Assembly (NCBI GenBank): GCA_022009995.1
Contig: CP091734.1
Span: 1,426,001-1,490,000, forward strand
Reading direction: 5' to 3'
Source of the DNA: Clostridiales bacterium
Lineage (GTDB): Bacteria > Bacillota > Clostridia > Christensenellales > CAG-917
Length of the DNA: 64,000 bases
A model generated the notes under the pieces. That model did no database searches, had not been told where the DNA came from, and worked only from the letters and a program-made list of their open reading frames with translations. A program made the translations under genes and the position numbers. This document shows, one piece after another, positions 10,317-20,336 of the stretch (positions within the stretch are counted from its first letter, which is position 1; each line of letters begins with the position of its first letter).

Positions 10317-10913
10317 TTAAAACGCGACAAGCCTGAATATTTTTGCAAAAATCAGAAACCAAAGCGTGAAAATCACGATATTTATTGTGAAAACAAGCAA
10401 AACGTACTTAATTATTGTCAAAAAACTTTCTCTGCAATTTGTGCTTCTCACACAGTTTGCCGAAAACGAAACGTACGGCGAAAGTTGATTTATCAAAACG
10501 TTCAAAAGCAATATCGTCACTAAAAACATCGGGATATACACGACGACAAACTGCACGATTCCCGAAAACGCGACAACCGCATACAGGTCTTTTACGATTC
10601 GTCCCGACATAAATCCGAGATACAAAAAGCCCGCAAAAAACAACAGCACGACGTATTTGAAAAAAGTCGAAAACATCGCGACGATATAGCACGGCAAAAT
10701 AATCAGAATGGTTTTCCCGATTATGCGCCCCGTATCGACGACTTTATCCGCTTCGGGCGAGTTGTAAAATACGACGGCAAGTATCAGACCGAAAACGTAC
10801 AGCAGACACGAAAAAAATATCTGCGTCTTCGACGACCTGAAAAAATCCGCGATTAAAAACGAAATACCGTGCTTTTTGTAATTCACGTTAAAAAGACTAT
10901 GCGGTGAGTTCAA
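10317..10913 (-). CDS. Polytopic membrane protein, possible SpoIIM/DUF95 relative
   Basis: A 198-residue protein with about five membrane helices and a short N-terminal cytoplasmic tail (NVNYKKHG). The size, helix count and the position next to a spo0A-like gene and dacF resemble SpoIIM, the engulfment membrane protein, but I see no diagnostic motif. It overlaps the end of the spo0A-like gene by 4 bases, so the two are probably translated together. Intact frame. Function not established. Confidence 0.5.
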   Translation of the reverse strand: MNSPHSLFNVNYKKHGISFLIADFFRSSKTQIFFSCLLYVFGLILAVVFYNSPEADKVVDTGRIIGKTILIILPCYIVAMFSTFFKYVVLLFFAGFLYLGFMSGRIVKDLYAVVAFSGIVQFVVVYIPMFLVTILLLNVLINQLSPYVSFSANCVRSTNCRESFLTIIKYVLLVFTINIVIFTLWFLIFAKIFRLVAF

Positions 10914-11251
10914 TTTTTATTCTTCGAAAGGATCGACGCCGCCGCAGTCATAATAAACTGTTTGTTGCCGGGCTTCCCCTTTTTCATATCAATGGTTTCC
11001 CCGAATTCGTTGTAAAGCGCGTCGACGTCCCCTTTAAGCCACGCGGCGGATATTGCGTTCTGCACGTCTTTTTCAACGGTATCGACGGTTTTTTTGTATT
11101 TTTTTGCGATTTCGGCATAGCCGACGTATTTAAGAGGCAATATTTCTTTACCGCTCGTCGCAAGATAAATCAGGTCGAAAACATAACGGTACCCGCATTT
11201 GTTCGGAATAAACCCCAATGACAAAAGATAATCGGAAATGGTTTTTTGCAT
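10910..11251 (-). CDS. Receiver-less Spo0A: stand-alone Spo0A C-terminal domain
   Basis: The 113 residues match the DNA-binding effector domain of Spo0A along their whole length: helix-turn-helix region YAEIAKKYKKTVDTVEKDVQ, NAISAAWLKGD, then FGETIDMKKGKPGNKQFI, all family landmarks. The phosphoacceptor receiver domain is missing: only 57 bases separate the ATG from the spoIVB stop, so it cannot be hidden by an indel. The locus (spoIVB then spo0A) is the usual one. A free effector domain would bind 0A boxes without phosphorylation control, if it still binds DNA. Confidence 0.85.
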   Translation of the reverse strand: MQKTISDYLLSLGFIPNKCGYRYVFDLIYLATSGKEILPLKYVGYAEIAKKYKKTVDTVEKDVQNAISAAWLKGDVDALYNEFGETIDMKKGKPGNKQFIMTAAASILSKNKN

Positions 11252-11308
11252 ACGATTACCATAAGTCCGATTACCTTGAAAAGCGTTGGATAAATTGTTA
11301 AATAAAAT

Positions 11309-12322
11309 CTAATTTTGCAACATCCACCCGATAAACACAGCAAATCCCATCGTAGGCTCGCCGACATAAACGTGCGTGACAGCCCCGACAAGTTTCCCGT
11401 TCTGAATTATGGGGCTTCCGCTCATGCCCTGCACGATTCCGCCGGTTTTATTAATAAGTCGCTTGTCGGTAATCGAAATTACCATTGACTTCACGTCGGG
11501 CTTACTTTGCCGCTCCGCCTTGACGATGTCGATTTCGTAATATTCCGGTTTCGAGCCCGAAATAGTCGTATAGACGTAGGCTTTCCCGGGTTTGATTTCG
11601 TCGATATTTGCGGTTTTGATTTTCTGAAAGTTATTTTCGGCTTTCGTATATTCGCCGAAAATCCCGAATTCGTTGTTTTTCTTGATTCTGCCTACGGGAT
11701 CCGACCTTGAAAACGAGCCGATAAGTTCGCCCGCCTTATCGGGCATTGATTTTTTCACGCCGTCGATATATGCGTCGAAAATGCTGCCGCTCGTGAGCGC
11801 GGAAATTATTCCCGTTTCGGAATCGGCGATATGATGCCCGAGCGCGCCGAATTTTCCGTTTGTCGTAACGTAGGTCAGCGTGCCGATTCCCGTGATTTTG
11901 TCGCGGACGTTCACGCCGAATCTTCTTTCGCCGTTTTTATCGACGACAAATTTCGCGCGGATATCATATGGTTTCCCGTCCCTTAAAAACGTAAGGATAA
12001 CGTCGGCGGACGGGAGTTTATTCACGATTGACGAAATATCTTCGGGCTTTACGACGCTTTTTCCCGCGATTTTCGTCAGCACGTCGCCGCTTCTGACGCC
12101 GCTGTCTTTCATCGGAAATTCCGCGCCGTTTGCGGTTTCGACCTTCGATATTCCCGTAACGATTACGCCGTCCGCGCCGATTTCGATGCCGAGCGGCCGA
12201 CCGCCGAGATACACTTCCGTCGACGTGTCGACGGGCTTTGTCGGCATAACCGCGCCCAACGAATTTACGCTCAGAAACGCAAGAATTAGGATAATAAAAA
12301 ATCGGGTACAAATCTTCTTCAT
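11309..12322 (-). CDS. spoIVB: SpoIVB peptidase (S55)
   Basis: A 337-residue secreted/membrane-anchored serine protease that in sporulating Bacillus cuts SpoIVFA to release sigma-K activation. An N-terminal membrane anchor is followed by a PDZ domain (about 55-110) and the S55 domain with GALGHHI and the catalytic stretch GIVQGMSGSPIIQNGKLVGA (Ser in GMSGSP). Intact frame. It lies between recN and the spo0A-like gene, the common clostridial order. Confidence 0.94.
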   Translation of the reverse strand: MKKICTRFFIILILAFLSVNSLGAVMPTKPVDTSTEVYLGGRPLGIEIGADGVIVTGISKVETANGAEFPMKDSGVRSGDVLTKIAGKSVVKPEDISSIVNKLPSADVILTFLRDGKPYDIRAKFVVDKNGERRFGVNVRDKITGIGTLTYVTTNGKFGALGHHIADSETGIISALTSGSIFDAYIDGVKKSMPDKAGELIGSFSRSDPVGRIKKNNEFGIFGEYTKAENNFQKIKTANIDEIKPGKAYVYTTISGSKPEYYEIDIVKAERQSKPDVKSMVISITDKRLINKTGGIVQGMSGSPIIQNGKLVGAVTHVYVGEPTMGFAVFIGWMLQN

Positions 12323-12390
12323 ACCCGATTATTGTCAGTAAAACTTACAAAACTATTCTGAAAAACGCACTATTTCACAGTAAAATAATG

Positions 12391-14085
12391 TCATTTCGCG
12401 TTTTTATAGGCGTCTGCGTGTTTCTTCATTTCAACCGCATGCGGCAATGCGTGCTCGCTGTATGTGCTGCCGCCGATAAGCCTTGCGATTTCTTGAAGTT
12501 CCCCTTCTTCGTCCAACTTTTTAACGTTCGTGATCGTCTTGTCGGCGGTTTCTTTTTTCTCGATTTTGTAATGATTGTCCGCCATCGACGCAAGCTGCGG
12601 AAGGTGCGTTACTGCAATGACCTGCCGCGACACGCTTATGTTGTACAGTTTTTCGGCAACGACCTGCGCGATGTATCCGCTGATACCGGTGTCGATTTCG
12701 TCAAAAACCATAGTGTCGATGCCGTCAAGACGCGCCGTGATGTTTTTAAGAGCCAGCATAAAACGGGACATCTCGCCGCCCGATATGATTTTTTGCAAAG
12801 GTTTCAAGGGCTCGCCCTTGTTTGCGGAAATTAAAAACTCAACCTTGTCAAACCCGTTTGACGTGACGTCGTCTGCGGTTTTCCCTGCGTTTTCGTCAAA
12901 ACTTACGTTGAATTTTGCCGACGGCATACCGAGTTCTTTCAGTTGTTTATTGATTTCGTCCTCAAAACTCACTGCGTATTTTCGTCTTAACGCGCTCAGT
13001 TCTTCGGCGTCGCTTAAAAGTTCCGAACGGACTTTTTCGATTTCCTTTTCAAGTTTTGTCGCGCGCGCGTCCGCATTGATTAAAAAGTCGTATTCTTCCT
13101 CGGCATTTTTCAAAAACTCGTTCGCGGCTTCCACCGTGCCGCCGTATTTTCTCACGACTTGCCTTACTTTTTCAAGGCGTTTTTCGACTTTTTCCAAGGA
13201 ATAATCGTCAAATGACAAGTCGTCAAGGCAACTTTCAAGTTCGTCCGCGACGTCTTTCACGTCGATTTTCGCGCTTTCGAGCCTTTCTGCGATTTTCAAA
13301 AGATTTTCGTCAAATGCCCCCGCGACGTTCAGAAGGTTTATCGCCTTATTCACCGCGCCGACAACCGAAAAGTCCGAGCCGCCGTTAAGCAAGGAGTTCG
13401 CGTCCTTTGCGGCGTTTAGAATTTTTTCGGCGTTTCTGAATTTCTTTCTGTCTGCAAGAAGTTTTTCTTCTTCGCCTTCCTGAAGTTCCGCCTCTTTCAA
13501 CTCCGTAATCTGATAATTCAGCACGTCAAGTTTTCTTTCGCGGGTTGCGGCGTCGCCGATATTTTCAAACTCGTTGCACAATTCTTTGTATGAATTATAC
13601 GTTTTTTGCAGTTTTTTCTTGGATTTTTCAATCTTTTCGCCACCGAAAGCGTCCAGAAGATGAACGTGCGTCGAAACTTTCAAAAGCGACTGATGCTCGT
13701 GCTGACCGTGAATATCGACAAGTTTTTCGCCGATACTTTTCAGCATTCCGAGCGTAACCTGCGCGCCGTTTATCCTGCACTCGTTTTTGTCTTTCGTCAT
13801 CGCGCGCTTTAAAATCAGCACGTCGTCGGGCGTAATCCCAAGGTCTTCAAGGGACTTTTCGACGTCTTCCGACACCGACGAAAACACCGCGGACACTTCC
13901 GCCCTTTCTGCGCCGTTTCGTATAAGAGTCTTGTCCGCGCGCTCGCCCAGAACAAAGTTAAGCGAGTCGATGATTATCGACTTGCCCGCGCCCGTTTCGC
14001 CACTTAAAATATTCAGCCCCTTTTCAAGATTCAGCGTTAAATCCTCAATAAGAGCAATGTTTTGAATATGCAACGATTCAATCAT
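12391..14085 (-). CDS. recN: DNA repair protein RecN
   Basis: A 564-residue SMC-like ATPase of double-strand-break repair. The N-terminal Walker A is GETGAGKS (29-36), long coiled-coil arms fill the middle, and the C-terminal ABC signature region LSGGEMSRF-like (here ISGGEMSRFMLALK) and Walker B MVFDEIDTGISG follow. Intact. It lies two bases after argR. Confidence 0.96.
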   Translation of the reverse strand: MIESLHIQNIALIEDLTLNLEKGLNILSGETGAGKSIIIDSLNFVLGERADKTLIRNGAERAEVSAVFSSVSEDVEKSLEDLGITPDDVLILKRAMTKDKNECRINGAQVTLGMLKSIGEKLVDIHGQHEHQSLLKVSTHVHLLDAFGGEKIEKSKKKLQKTYNSYKELCNEFENIGDAATRERKLDVLNYQITELKEAELQEGEEEKLLADRKKFRNAEKILNAAKDANSLLNGGSDFSVVGAVNKAINLLNVAGAFDENLLKIAERLESAKIDVKDVADELESCLDDLSFDDYSLEKVEKRLEKVRQVVRKYGGTVEAANEFLKNAEEEYDFLINADARATKLEKEIEKVRSELLSDAEELSALRRKYAVSFEDEINKQLKELGMPSAKFNVSFDENAGKTADDVTSNGFDKVEFLISANKGEPLKPLQKIISGGEMSRFMLALKNITARLDGIDTMVFDEIDTGISGYIAQVVAEKLYNISVSRQVIAVTHLPQLASMADNHYKIEKKETADKTITNVKKLDEEGELQEIARLIGGSTYSEHALPHAVEMKKHADAYKNAK

Positions 14086-14087
14086 TT

Positions 14088-14540
14088 TCAGTCAAGCAAC
14101 GATTTCAATTTTTCGACGATAGGAACGATTTTTTGCTGGTCTTTGATAACGACAAGAATCGTGTCGTCGCCCGCAACGCAGCCCATAACTTCCGGGAAAT
14201 TGAGTTTATCGACAAGAGTTGCCGCCGAGTTTGCGCCGCCCGACACGGTTTTAATCACGATAAGGTGTCCGGCATAGTCGATGGAAATGACGCATTCCCT
14301 GAAAAGGTTGAGCATTTTGCCGGAGCTTTTCTGTTCGGTCGACGCGGGTTGAGCGTACTTATAGGTCTTGTTGGGAGTCATGACTTTGATGAGTCCCAGA
14401 TCCTTTATATCGCGCGAAACGGTTGCCTGCGTGACGAGATAACCTTCGTTTCTCAACGCTTCCGCAAGGGCTTCCTGCGTTTCGATTTCGTTTTTATTGA
14501 TAATTTCGATAAGTTTAAGTTGTCTTCCTGTTCTTGCCAT
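14088..14540 (-). CDS. argR: Arginine repressor
   Basis: A 150-residue ArgR/AhrC. The N-terminal winged helix (QLKLIEIINKNEIETQEAL, then VTQATVSRDIKDLGL) binds ARG boxes, and the C-terminal hexamerisation/arginine-binding domain has GCVAGDDTILVV. Intact. It precedes recN, as in most Bacillota, where the pairing is conserved without a known functional reason. Confidence 0.96.
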   Translation of the reverse strand: MARTGRQLKLIEIINKNEIETQEALAEALRNEGYLVTQATVSRDIKDLGLIKVMTPNKTYKYAQPASTEQKSSGKMLNLFRECVISIDYAGHLIVIKTVSGGANSAATLVDKLNFPEVMGCVAGDDTILVVIKDQQKIVPIVEKLKSLLD

Positions 14541-14557
14541 AATATTTCTCCGATTCG

Positions 14558-15431
14558 TTATTCGACGTCGTTGTGGATGTCGTCAGCGGGGGTTGCCCAG
14601 TGCGCGAGTTTTGAAACGAGCCTTTCATAAAAGTCGTGATGACGCGCTTTGATAAAATTCACCGTAAGGTCGGCTTTTTTCACGATGGCAGCCGTATCGC
14701 CCGAAACTTCCTGTTTTACATCGCCGTCAACCATCAGAAGTCCGTCCAGACTGTTTTTCGCAAGCCTTATCGAAAACGTATGTTCGTCCGACAACACAAG
14801 CGGTTTGTTCATAAGAGTGTGCGCGCAAATCATGCAAAGCGACACCGCATGCACGTCGGGCGACAGTATCGAGCCGCCTGCGGACATCGAATATGCCGTC
14901 GAGCCTGTCGGAGTCGCAAGACATACGCCGTCCGCTTTCGCCGCGCCCAGAATCGTGTCGCGCCCTATGAAAACCTCGATTTCGACGGGACGGGTGATAT
15001 CCTTTTTATATACGATGACTTCGTTCAGGGCGTAATACGTTTTGCCGCCGTAGGCTACTTCCAGAGCGGTTCGTTTCAAGTTCGTACCCGCCCGAAAGCA
15101 CTTTGTCGATTTCTTTGTCAAAGTCTTCGGGTTCGGTATCGGCAAGAAATCCGCACTGTCCGCGGTTTACGGCAAAAATCGGCGTTTCGAGCCCCGCTTC
15201 GGTAATTCCTTCCGCCGCGCGCAAAACCGTGCCGTCCCCGCCCACGACGATGACGACGTCCGCGTCGCCGACAACGTCCGAAAACTTGTTGTACGACATG
15301 CCGACAAATCCGCTTTCGCGATAGGACGCAAGCGAATACGTTGCTTTTTTGTTATCGAGAATTTTTTGGATTTGTTTTACGACGGAAATATCGGCGTCGC
15401 GGTCAAACCCCGAATAAATGATAAAATGCAT
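14558..15431 (-). CDS. nadK: NAD kinase
   Basis: Phosphorylates NAD to NADP. The N-half carries the GGDGT motif (VVVGGDGTVLRAAEG) and the C-half the NE motif (ALNEVIV) and LATPTGSTAYSMSAGG. One frame break near 15075 joins the two halves. It has its own promoter upstream and lies between tlyA and argR. Confidence 0.92.
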
Positions 15432-15460
15432 AAACCCTAAACCTTCTTTAAGTAATATCC

Positions 15461-15489
15461 ATTATACGGAATAAAAACAAAAAAGTCTA
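15461..15489 (-). promoter_or_regulatory. Promoter of nadK-argR-recN
   Basis: Minus-strand -10 TATAAT (15461-15466), 17-base spacer and a weaker -35 TAGACT (15484-15489), in the 74-base gap between tlyA and nadK. Confidence 0.6.
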
Positions 15490-15505
15490 TTCGTTTATGC
15501 AATTA

Positions 15506-16279
15506 TTATAAGTTTTTTATGAAACTTAAATCGACGCTTTTAACGGGGCGCGATACAAATGCGGTTTTTTTGAAATAAAGAAGATATTCGACGTTTTTGT
15601 TTTTGAAGTTGTCGGGGACGGTCGTTATTCCTTCTGCCGAAAAACCGAGTTCCCGCGCGAAATTCAGAATATCGTTTACGACTTTCATTCTATCGACGGG
15701 ATTTACGACGATTCCGCTTTTTCCGAGTTTTTTCCCTACTTCGAATTGCGGCTTCACCAGAACGACAGCCTGTCCGTCGTCTTTCAACAGATTGAAACAA
15801 GCGGGAAGCACGAGTTTCAAGGAAATGAAACTTACGTCGATTGTCAGAAAATCCTTTTTGCCGTTTACGTCGGAAACCGTAATATCCCTTGCGTTCAAAA
15901 AGTCTTTCACGACGACTTTTTTGTTTTTCAAAAGGTTTTCGTTCAGCTGGGTTTGTCCCACGTCGACGGCATAAACGACTTTCGCGCCGTGTTTCAGCAT
16001 GCAGTCGGTGAACCCGCCGTTCGACGCGCCGATATCGACGCATTCCAGATTTTCAACGTCGATATTAAACTCCGCTATCGCCTTTTGAAGTTTATCTCCG
16101 CCAAGGCTTTCAAACTCGTCGTTTTGAAAAACCTCGACATCGTCATCGTCCGAAACGTCGTACGACGGCTTTTTCTGCGTTACATTATTTACGTTGACTT
16201 TGCCCTTTTTTATCAGATTTTCGGCAAAACTTCGTGATTTTAAGTTGAATTTTTGTAAAATAAATAAATCAAGGCGCAT
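15506..16279 (-). CDS. tlyA: TlyA-family rRNA 2'-O-methyltransferase
   Basis: A 257-residue methyltransferase with an N-terminal S4 domain (LDLFILQKFNLKSRSFAE) and a Rossmann FtsJ-like domain: SAM motif CVDIGASNGGFTDCML, then LTIDVSFISLKLVLP and LVKPQFEVG, whose lysine belongs to the K-D-K-E tetrad. Members methylate ribosomal RNA; some are called haemolysins. Intact. Confidence 0.93.
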   Translation of the reverse strand: MRLDLFILQKFNLKSRSFAENLIKKGKVNVNNVTQKKPSYDVSDDDDVEVFQNDEFESLGGDKLQKAIAEFNIDVENLECVDIGASNGGFTDCMLKHGAKVVYAVDVGQTQLNENLLKNKKVVVKDFLNARDITVSDVNGKKDFLTIDVSFISLKLVLPACFNLLKDDGQAVVLVKPQFEVGKKLGKSGIVVNPVDRMKVVNDILNFARELGFSAEGITTVPDNFKNKNVEYLLYFKKTAFVSRPVKSVDLSFIKNL

Positions 16280-16289
16280 TGTCGTATCC

Positions 16290-16904
16290 TTATTTTTTGC
16301 GCGGATTTTCGTTTCTTTTTTTCTTTCGTTTTTCGGGCAAAAGTTCCGAAAGTACCTTTGAAAACATAATGACGAGTTCCGTAGATTTCGTAATCGACAG
16401 GTTTTTGAGAGCGGCTTTTCCGCCGACGATTATCGCCGAAATTATCGCGCTGACCGCCACCGCGACGAGTTTTCCCGTTACCGTATCAAGCCCTTTCGTT
16501 ACGCTTGCCGTGATCACGACGGTGCATGCGCCCGACAATATTCCAAAGATATCGCCGATAACGTCGTTGCAGACGTTCGACACGATATCCGCGTTTTCGA
16601 CAATGTATATCGCGATTTTTTCGCTGCGCCCGCAATGTTTTGAAAGGCGTTTGACTTCCGTTTCGTCGGCGGTCGCGGCGGCAATTCCGATTCCGTCAAA
16701 AACGACGTTGCCGACAATCAGGAACAATAACAGCACAACAATTACGATAAGATTCCCGTTCGACTCCGTCGATTCGGCGACAAAACTGAAAAAAGCCGAC
16801 GTAAAAAACGTAATAATCGTCGCTTTCAACGCCCAGTGCGAGTTTTTGACGCACCCTTTTCGTTTCAGAAGTCGTACTTTGTTGTCGTCGCCATGCTTTT
16901 CCAC
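16290..16904 (-). CDS. Membrane protein annotated in Clostridia as CorB/DUF21-like
   Basis: A 204-residue protein with about four membrane helices. The core GNVVFDGIGIAAATADE followed by DIVSNVCNDVIGDIFGILSG recalls the membrane part of CNNM/CorC (DUF21) proteins without the cytosolic CBS domains, and proteins of this length are usual between xseB and tlyA in Clostridia. The C-terminal tail is strongly basic. Possible divalent cation transport is inferred only from the family name. Confidence 0.55.
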   Translation of the reverse strand: MEKHGDDNKVRLLKRKGCVKNSHWALKATIITFFTSAFFSFVAESTESNGNLIVIVVLLLFLIVGNVVFDGIGIAAATADETEVKRLSKHCGRSEKIAIYIVENADIVSNVCNDVIGDIFGILSGACTVVITASVTKGLDTVTGKLVAVAVSAIISAIIVGGKAALKNLSITKSTELVIMFSKVLSELLPEKRKKKRNENPRKK

Positions 16905-16938
16905 AAAAGTAATTATGACGGCGGACGACGTAATATGA

Positions 16939-17148
16939 TTATTCGGGCTTAAATTCCTCGCAAAGATTGTTAAGTTCGTCGGTCAGAAGTTGGATTTTCC
17001 CTTTCGATTCGTTCAGAAATTTCAGACATTCCTTTGAAAGTTCGATGCCGCTGTTGAAAAGCGCGATGCTTTCTTCCAGGCTTACGTTCTGACCTTCCAA
17101 TTTTTTCACGATTTCTTCAAGTTTCGAGTATGCGGTTTCAAAATTCAT
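16939..17148 (-). CDS. xseB: Exodeoxyribonuclease VII small subunit
   Basis: A 69-residue helical hairpin protein: MNFETAYSKLEEIVKKLEGQ followed by the family motif SLEESIALFNSGIEL. Together with XseA it forms the single-strand-specific exonuclease VII. The start ATG 17148 overlaps the xseA stop (ATGA). An indel in the last xseA codons makes the two appear fused. Confidence 0.92.
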   Translation of the reverse strand: MNFETAYSKLEEIVKKLEGQNVSLEESIALFNSGIELSKECLKFLNESKGKIQLLTDELNNLCEEFKPE

Positions 17149-18335
17149 ACGTTCTCCTTCTCGACGCCGGTAACGGTTGCAAATTCTTCCGTCCGCGCCT
17201 TTTAATGAAATATCGTCGCCCGTTTTCACGTTTTCGACGCTTAAAACGGGTAAATTATCGCTGTAAACCCTGAAATATCCGCTTTTTAATATTCTTGTCG
17301 GATTAAGGTTGTCAAGCGAGTTTATGGATTTGTTTATCTGGTATTCTTTGGTTTTGATAATCGTGTTTTCGGCGTTTTTCATGCGATTGAGCAAAAGTTT
17401 AAGCCTTGCAAAATCGTCGCGATACAGTTTTTCCATGCCGCTGCCGACCTTCTGCGCCAGAAGTTTCGTGCGGTTTTCGGCGTTTTCAAGGTGTTTTACC
17501 GTCGCAAATTTTCCGCGCGACAAAAAGTCGAAAACGTTCTTTTTGTATTCACGCACGTCGTATGCGATAAGTTCCGCCGCGGCTGTCGGAGTCGCGCTTC
17601 TTGCGTCGGCTGCAAAATCGCAAAGCGAAAAGTCGGTTTCGTGTCCGATTGCGGAAATAATCGGCGTTTTCATATCGTAAACCGCGCGCACGACCTTTTC
17701 GTCGTAAAACGGCATAAGGTCTTCAAGGCTGCCGCCACCGCGCGCAAGTATGCAACAATCGTAACCCAACTTATCGACGGCGTAAAGCGCGGACGTAATT
17801 TCCCGCGCGGCAAACTCGCCCTGAACTTTCACGTCTTTTACAACGATGTCGATATTGTCGTTGTATTTCTTATCGTCCTGCAAATATCGCGGATAACCGC
17901 GCCCGATTTGCTTGTGACAACGATAACGTTTTTCGGAAATTTCGGAATTGGTTTTTTATGCGCGGCGTCAAATATACCCTCGTCTGCGAGTTTCTTTTTC
18001 AACTCCTCGATTTTCTGATACAAAAGCCCGATGCCCTGCGGCTCGATCCCGCTTACGATAAACGAAAACCTGCCGCCCTGAACGTAATAATCGGGGGAAC
18101 CTATGACGATGACTTTTTCGCCTTCTTTCGGCACGTAGGTTTTTTTGTAATTGAAACAACTGCAAGGGAGTATCGCGCCGCTGTCTTTCAAGGAAAAGTA
18201 CGAGTGCGCGCCCGACGCGCGGAAGCCGGAAATCTCGCCGACAATCGCGATGTTTTTCAACATTTCTTCCGCCTGAAAAATCCTTTTTATGACGGTGCAA
18301 AACTCCGTTACCGTCACTAATTGTCTTTCGTTCAT
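17145..18335 (-). CDS. xseA: Exodeoxyribonuclease VII large subunit
   Basis: The catalytic subunit of exonuclease VII. It has the N-terminal OB fold (IAIVGEISGFRASGAHSYFSL), then the nuclease domain with LARGGGSLEDLMPF and SAIGHETDFSLCDFAADARSATPTAAAE-type residues, and a C-terminal coiled coil. Two frame breaks, near 17885 and near 17195. The second hides the true end, ATVTGVEKENV, before the ATGA overlap with xseB. Confidence 0.92.
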
Positions 18336-19174
18336 ACGGGATACTCCAACATGACTTTTCCGAACTTTTGTTTTCGGAAGTCGTCGATAATCGCGCGCGC
18401 CGTACGTTCGTAATCGTAATCGCCGCCGCGCAAAACGAAACCGCGTTTTACCGCAATTTCTTCAAAAATTTGTATATTTTCGGCGTTTTCGGAAGAAATT
18501 TTGTATCTTTCCGTCAATGCGCCGCTTTTATTCGTTTTCAAAAAATCGATAAGATTTATCGCCACTTCGTTAATATCCAGCACGTCGTCTTTGATGCTGC
18601 CGATGAAAGCAAGATGCATTGCGGCGTTCTGGTCGTCGAGTTTCGGCCACAGAGTGCCCGGCGTATCCAGCATATCGACGCCCTTTTGAACGCTCAGCCA
18701 TTGCTTTGCTTTCGTGACGCCGGGACGGTCGCCCGTTATCGTGCGTTTGCCGCCGCAAAGACTGTTGATAAGCGTCGATTTTCCGCTGTTCGGAATACCG
18801 ATGACCATCGCTCTCACGGGGGTGTTCACGCCCTTTTCGCGATAACGTTTGATTTTGTCGTCTAACACGCACAACAACTTTTTCAGGATTTTCGCGTTGT
18901 CTTTCCCGTTCGCGCTGTTGCTTGTGACGTAGGCAAAACCTTTTTCGTCAAAGTACGCGCACCATTTTTTAAGGTCGGATTCTTCGACAAGGTCGGCTTT
19001 GTTCAGGACGTACACGATGGGTTTGTTTTTGATAACGTCCGAAAACGACGGATTTATGCACGCCGAAACCGCGCGGCTGTCCAAAACGTAAATGACCGCG
19101 TCGACGATTTTGATATTCTCTTCGATAAGGCGCATGGCTTTCGTCATGTGCCCCGGGAACCAGTTAATCTGCAT
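18332..19174 (-). CDS. rbgA: Ribosome biogenesis GTPase RbgA (YlqF)
   Basis: A 280-residue circularly permuted GTPase for late assembly of the 50S subunit. Motif order is permuted: G4 (LNKADLV) precedes G1 (GIPNSGKSTLINSL) and G3 (DTPGTLWP). The N-terminal INWFPGHMTKAMR is diagnostic. Intact. It overlaps the trmD end by 11 bases and the xseA start by 4. Confidence 0.96.
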   Translation of the reverse strand: MQINWFPGHMTKAMRLIEENIKIVDAVIYVLDSRAVSACINPSFSDVIKNKPIVYVLNKADLVEESDLKKWCAYFDEKGFAYVTSNSANGKDNAKILKKLLCVLDDKIKRYREKGVNTPVRAMVIGIPNSGKSTLINSLCGGKRTITGDRPGVTKAKQWLSVQKGVDMLDTPGTLWPKLDDQNAAMHLAFIGSIKDDVLDINEVAINLIDFLKTNKSGALTERYKISSENAENIQIFEEIAVKRGFVLRGGDYDYERTARAIIDDFRKQKFGKVMLEYPV

Positions 19175-19849
19175 CGTTTTTCGTCAATAAATCGGGACGA
19201 ACCCGTTTTGTGATTTCAAGCGCCTGTTCGTAGCGCCATTTTCTTACTTTTTCGTGGTCGCCGGACGTCAGAACCTCGGGAACTTCCATTCCCATGAAGT
19301 TTTGCGGGCGGGTGTACTGCGGATATTCCAGAAGATTTTCGGAAAAGCTTTCTTCCGTCGTGGACTCGGAACTTCCCAACACCCCGGGAATGTACCTTAC
19401 GACGGCGTTGATAAGCACAAGTGCGGGCAATTCCCCGCTTGTGAGAACATAGTCGCCGATTGAAATTTCCATGTCGATATCGAGGTCGATAACACGTTGA
19501 TCGACACCTCATAACTTCCGCAAAGAATGACGATATGTTCTTCCTTCGACAACTCCTCAACGAGTTTTTGGGAAAGCGGCACGCCGCGCGGCGACATAAA
19601 AATACGTTTCGCCTTGTGCAAAGGATCGACGCTTTGGATTGCGTCGTGCACGGGCTGCGGCGTCATAATCATACCCGCGCCCCCGCCGAAACTGTAATCG
19701 TCGGTTTTGTGATGCTTATCCTTTGAAAAATCGCGGATTTGCGTCAGATTTACCTTGAAAAGGTTGTTGTCGATTGCTTTTTTCAGAATGCCGCTGTCGA
19801 GCGCCGAAAAAACTTCGGGAAACAGCGTGACGACGTCATACTTGTTCAA
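19164..19849 (-). CDS. trmD: tRNA (guanine-37-N1)-methyltransferase
   Basis: SPOUT-fold enzyme that makes m1G37. It has the N-terminal VVTLFPEVF, the SAM-binding SFGGGAGMIM and the trefoil-knot region ISIGDYVLTSGELPAL. The C-terminal domain includes QYTRPQNFMGMEVPEVLTSG. One frame break near 19495. It is coupled to rimM by a 14-base overlap. Confidence 0.94.
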
Positions 19850-20333
19850 CTGCGACCTCCTTGAATCGTTTTCCGTCCAAAGTTATGGTTTTTTTGTCGA
19901 TATCGACGTTTTTGATCAGGTCTTTCAGCGCGGGAAACATCGTTTCGTTTTTGCCGTCGGACACGACGTAAACGTCGACGGCGGCGTTTTGCATAACGTC
20001 GGTGAGCGTACCGATTTCTTTATCGTCCACAAAAACCTTTGAGCCGAGAATATCCACGATAAACCAGGTATTTTCGGGAAGTTTCACGGCGTCTTCACGC
20101 GCGACGGACACGTATTCGTTTTGCAAAAGTTCCGCGTCATTTCTCGTATCCACGCCTTTGAACTTCACGTACGCGCAATCGTTTTGCACGCGCGAAGATT
20201 CAACCGTCATTTCCTGACCTTTGACGGTTGCTTTTTTCAACTTATTAAAACGCAGGACATCGTCGGTGATGGGTATGATTTTTACCTCGCCTTTAATGCC
20301 CTGTGCTTTTACGATTTTTCCGATAATCAACAT
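19836..20333 (-). CDS. rimM: 16S rRNA processing protein RimM
   Basis: A 165-residue assembly factor for the head of the 30S subunit. The N-terminal domain starts IGKIVKAQGIKGEVKI, and the C-terminal PRC-barrel has the VDILGSKVFVDDKEIGTLTD type sequence. Intact. It lies between khpA and trmD in the classic rpsP operon. Confidence 0.94.
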   Translation of the reverse strand: MLIIGKIVKAQGIKGEVKIIPITDDVLRFNKLKKATVKGQEMTVESSRVQNDCAYVKFKGVDTRNDAELLQNEYVSVAREDAVKLPENTWFIVDILGSKVFVDDKEIGTLTDVMQNAAVDVYVVSDGKNETMFPALKDLIKNVDIDKKTITLDGKRFKEVAVEQV

Positions 20334-20336
20334 TGA

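Noticed and set aside
16939..17883. A natural XseA-XseB fusion
   Set aside because: The alternative frame gives a proper XseA end, ATVTGVEKENV, with an ATGA overlap to xseB, so the fusion is caused by one indel.
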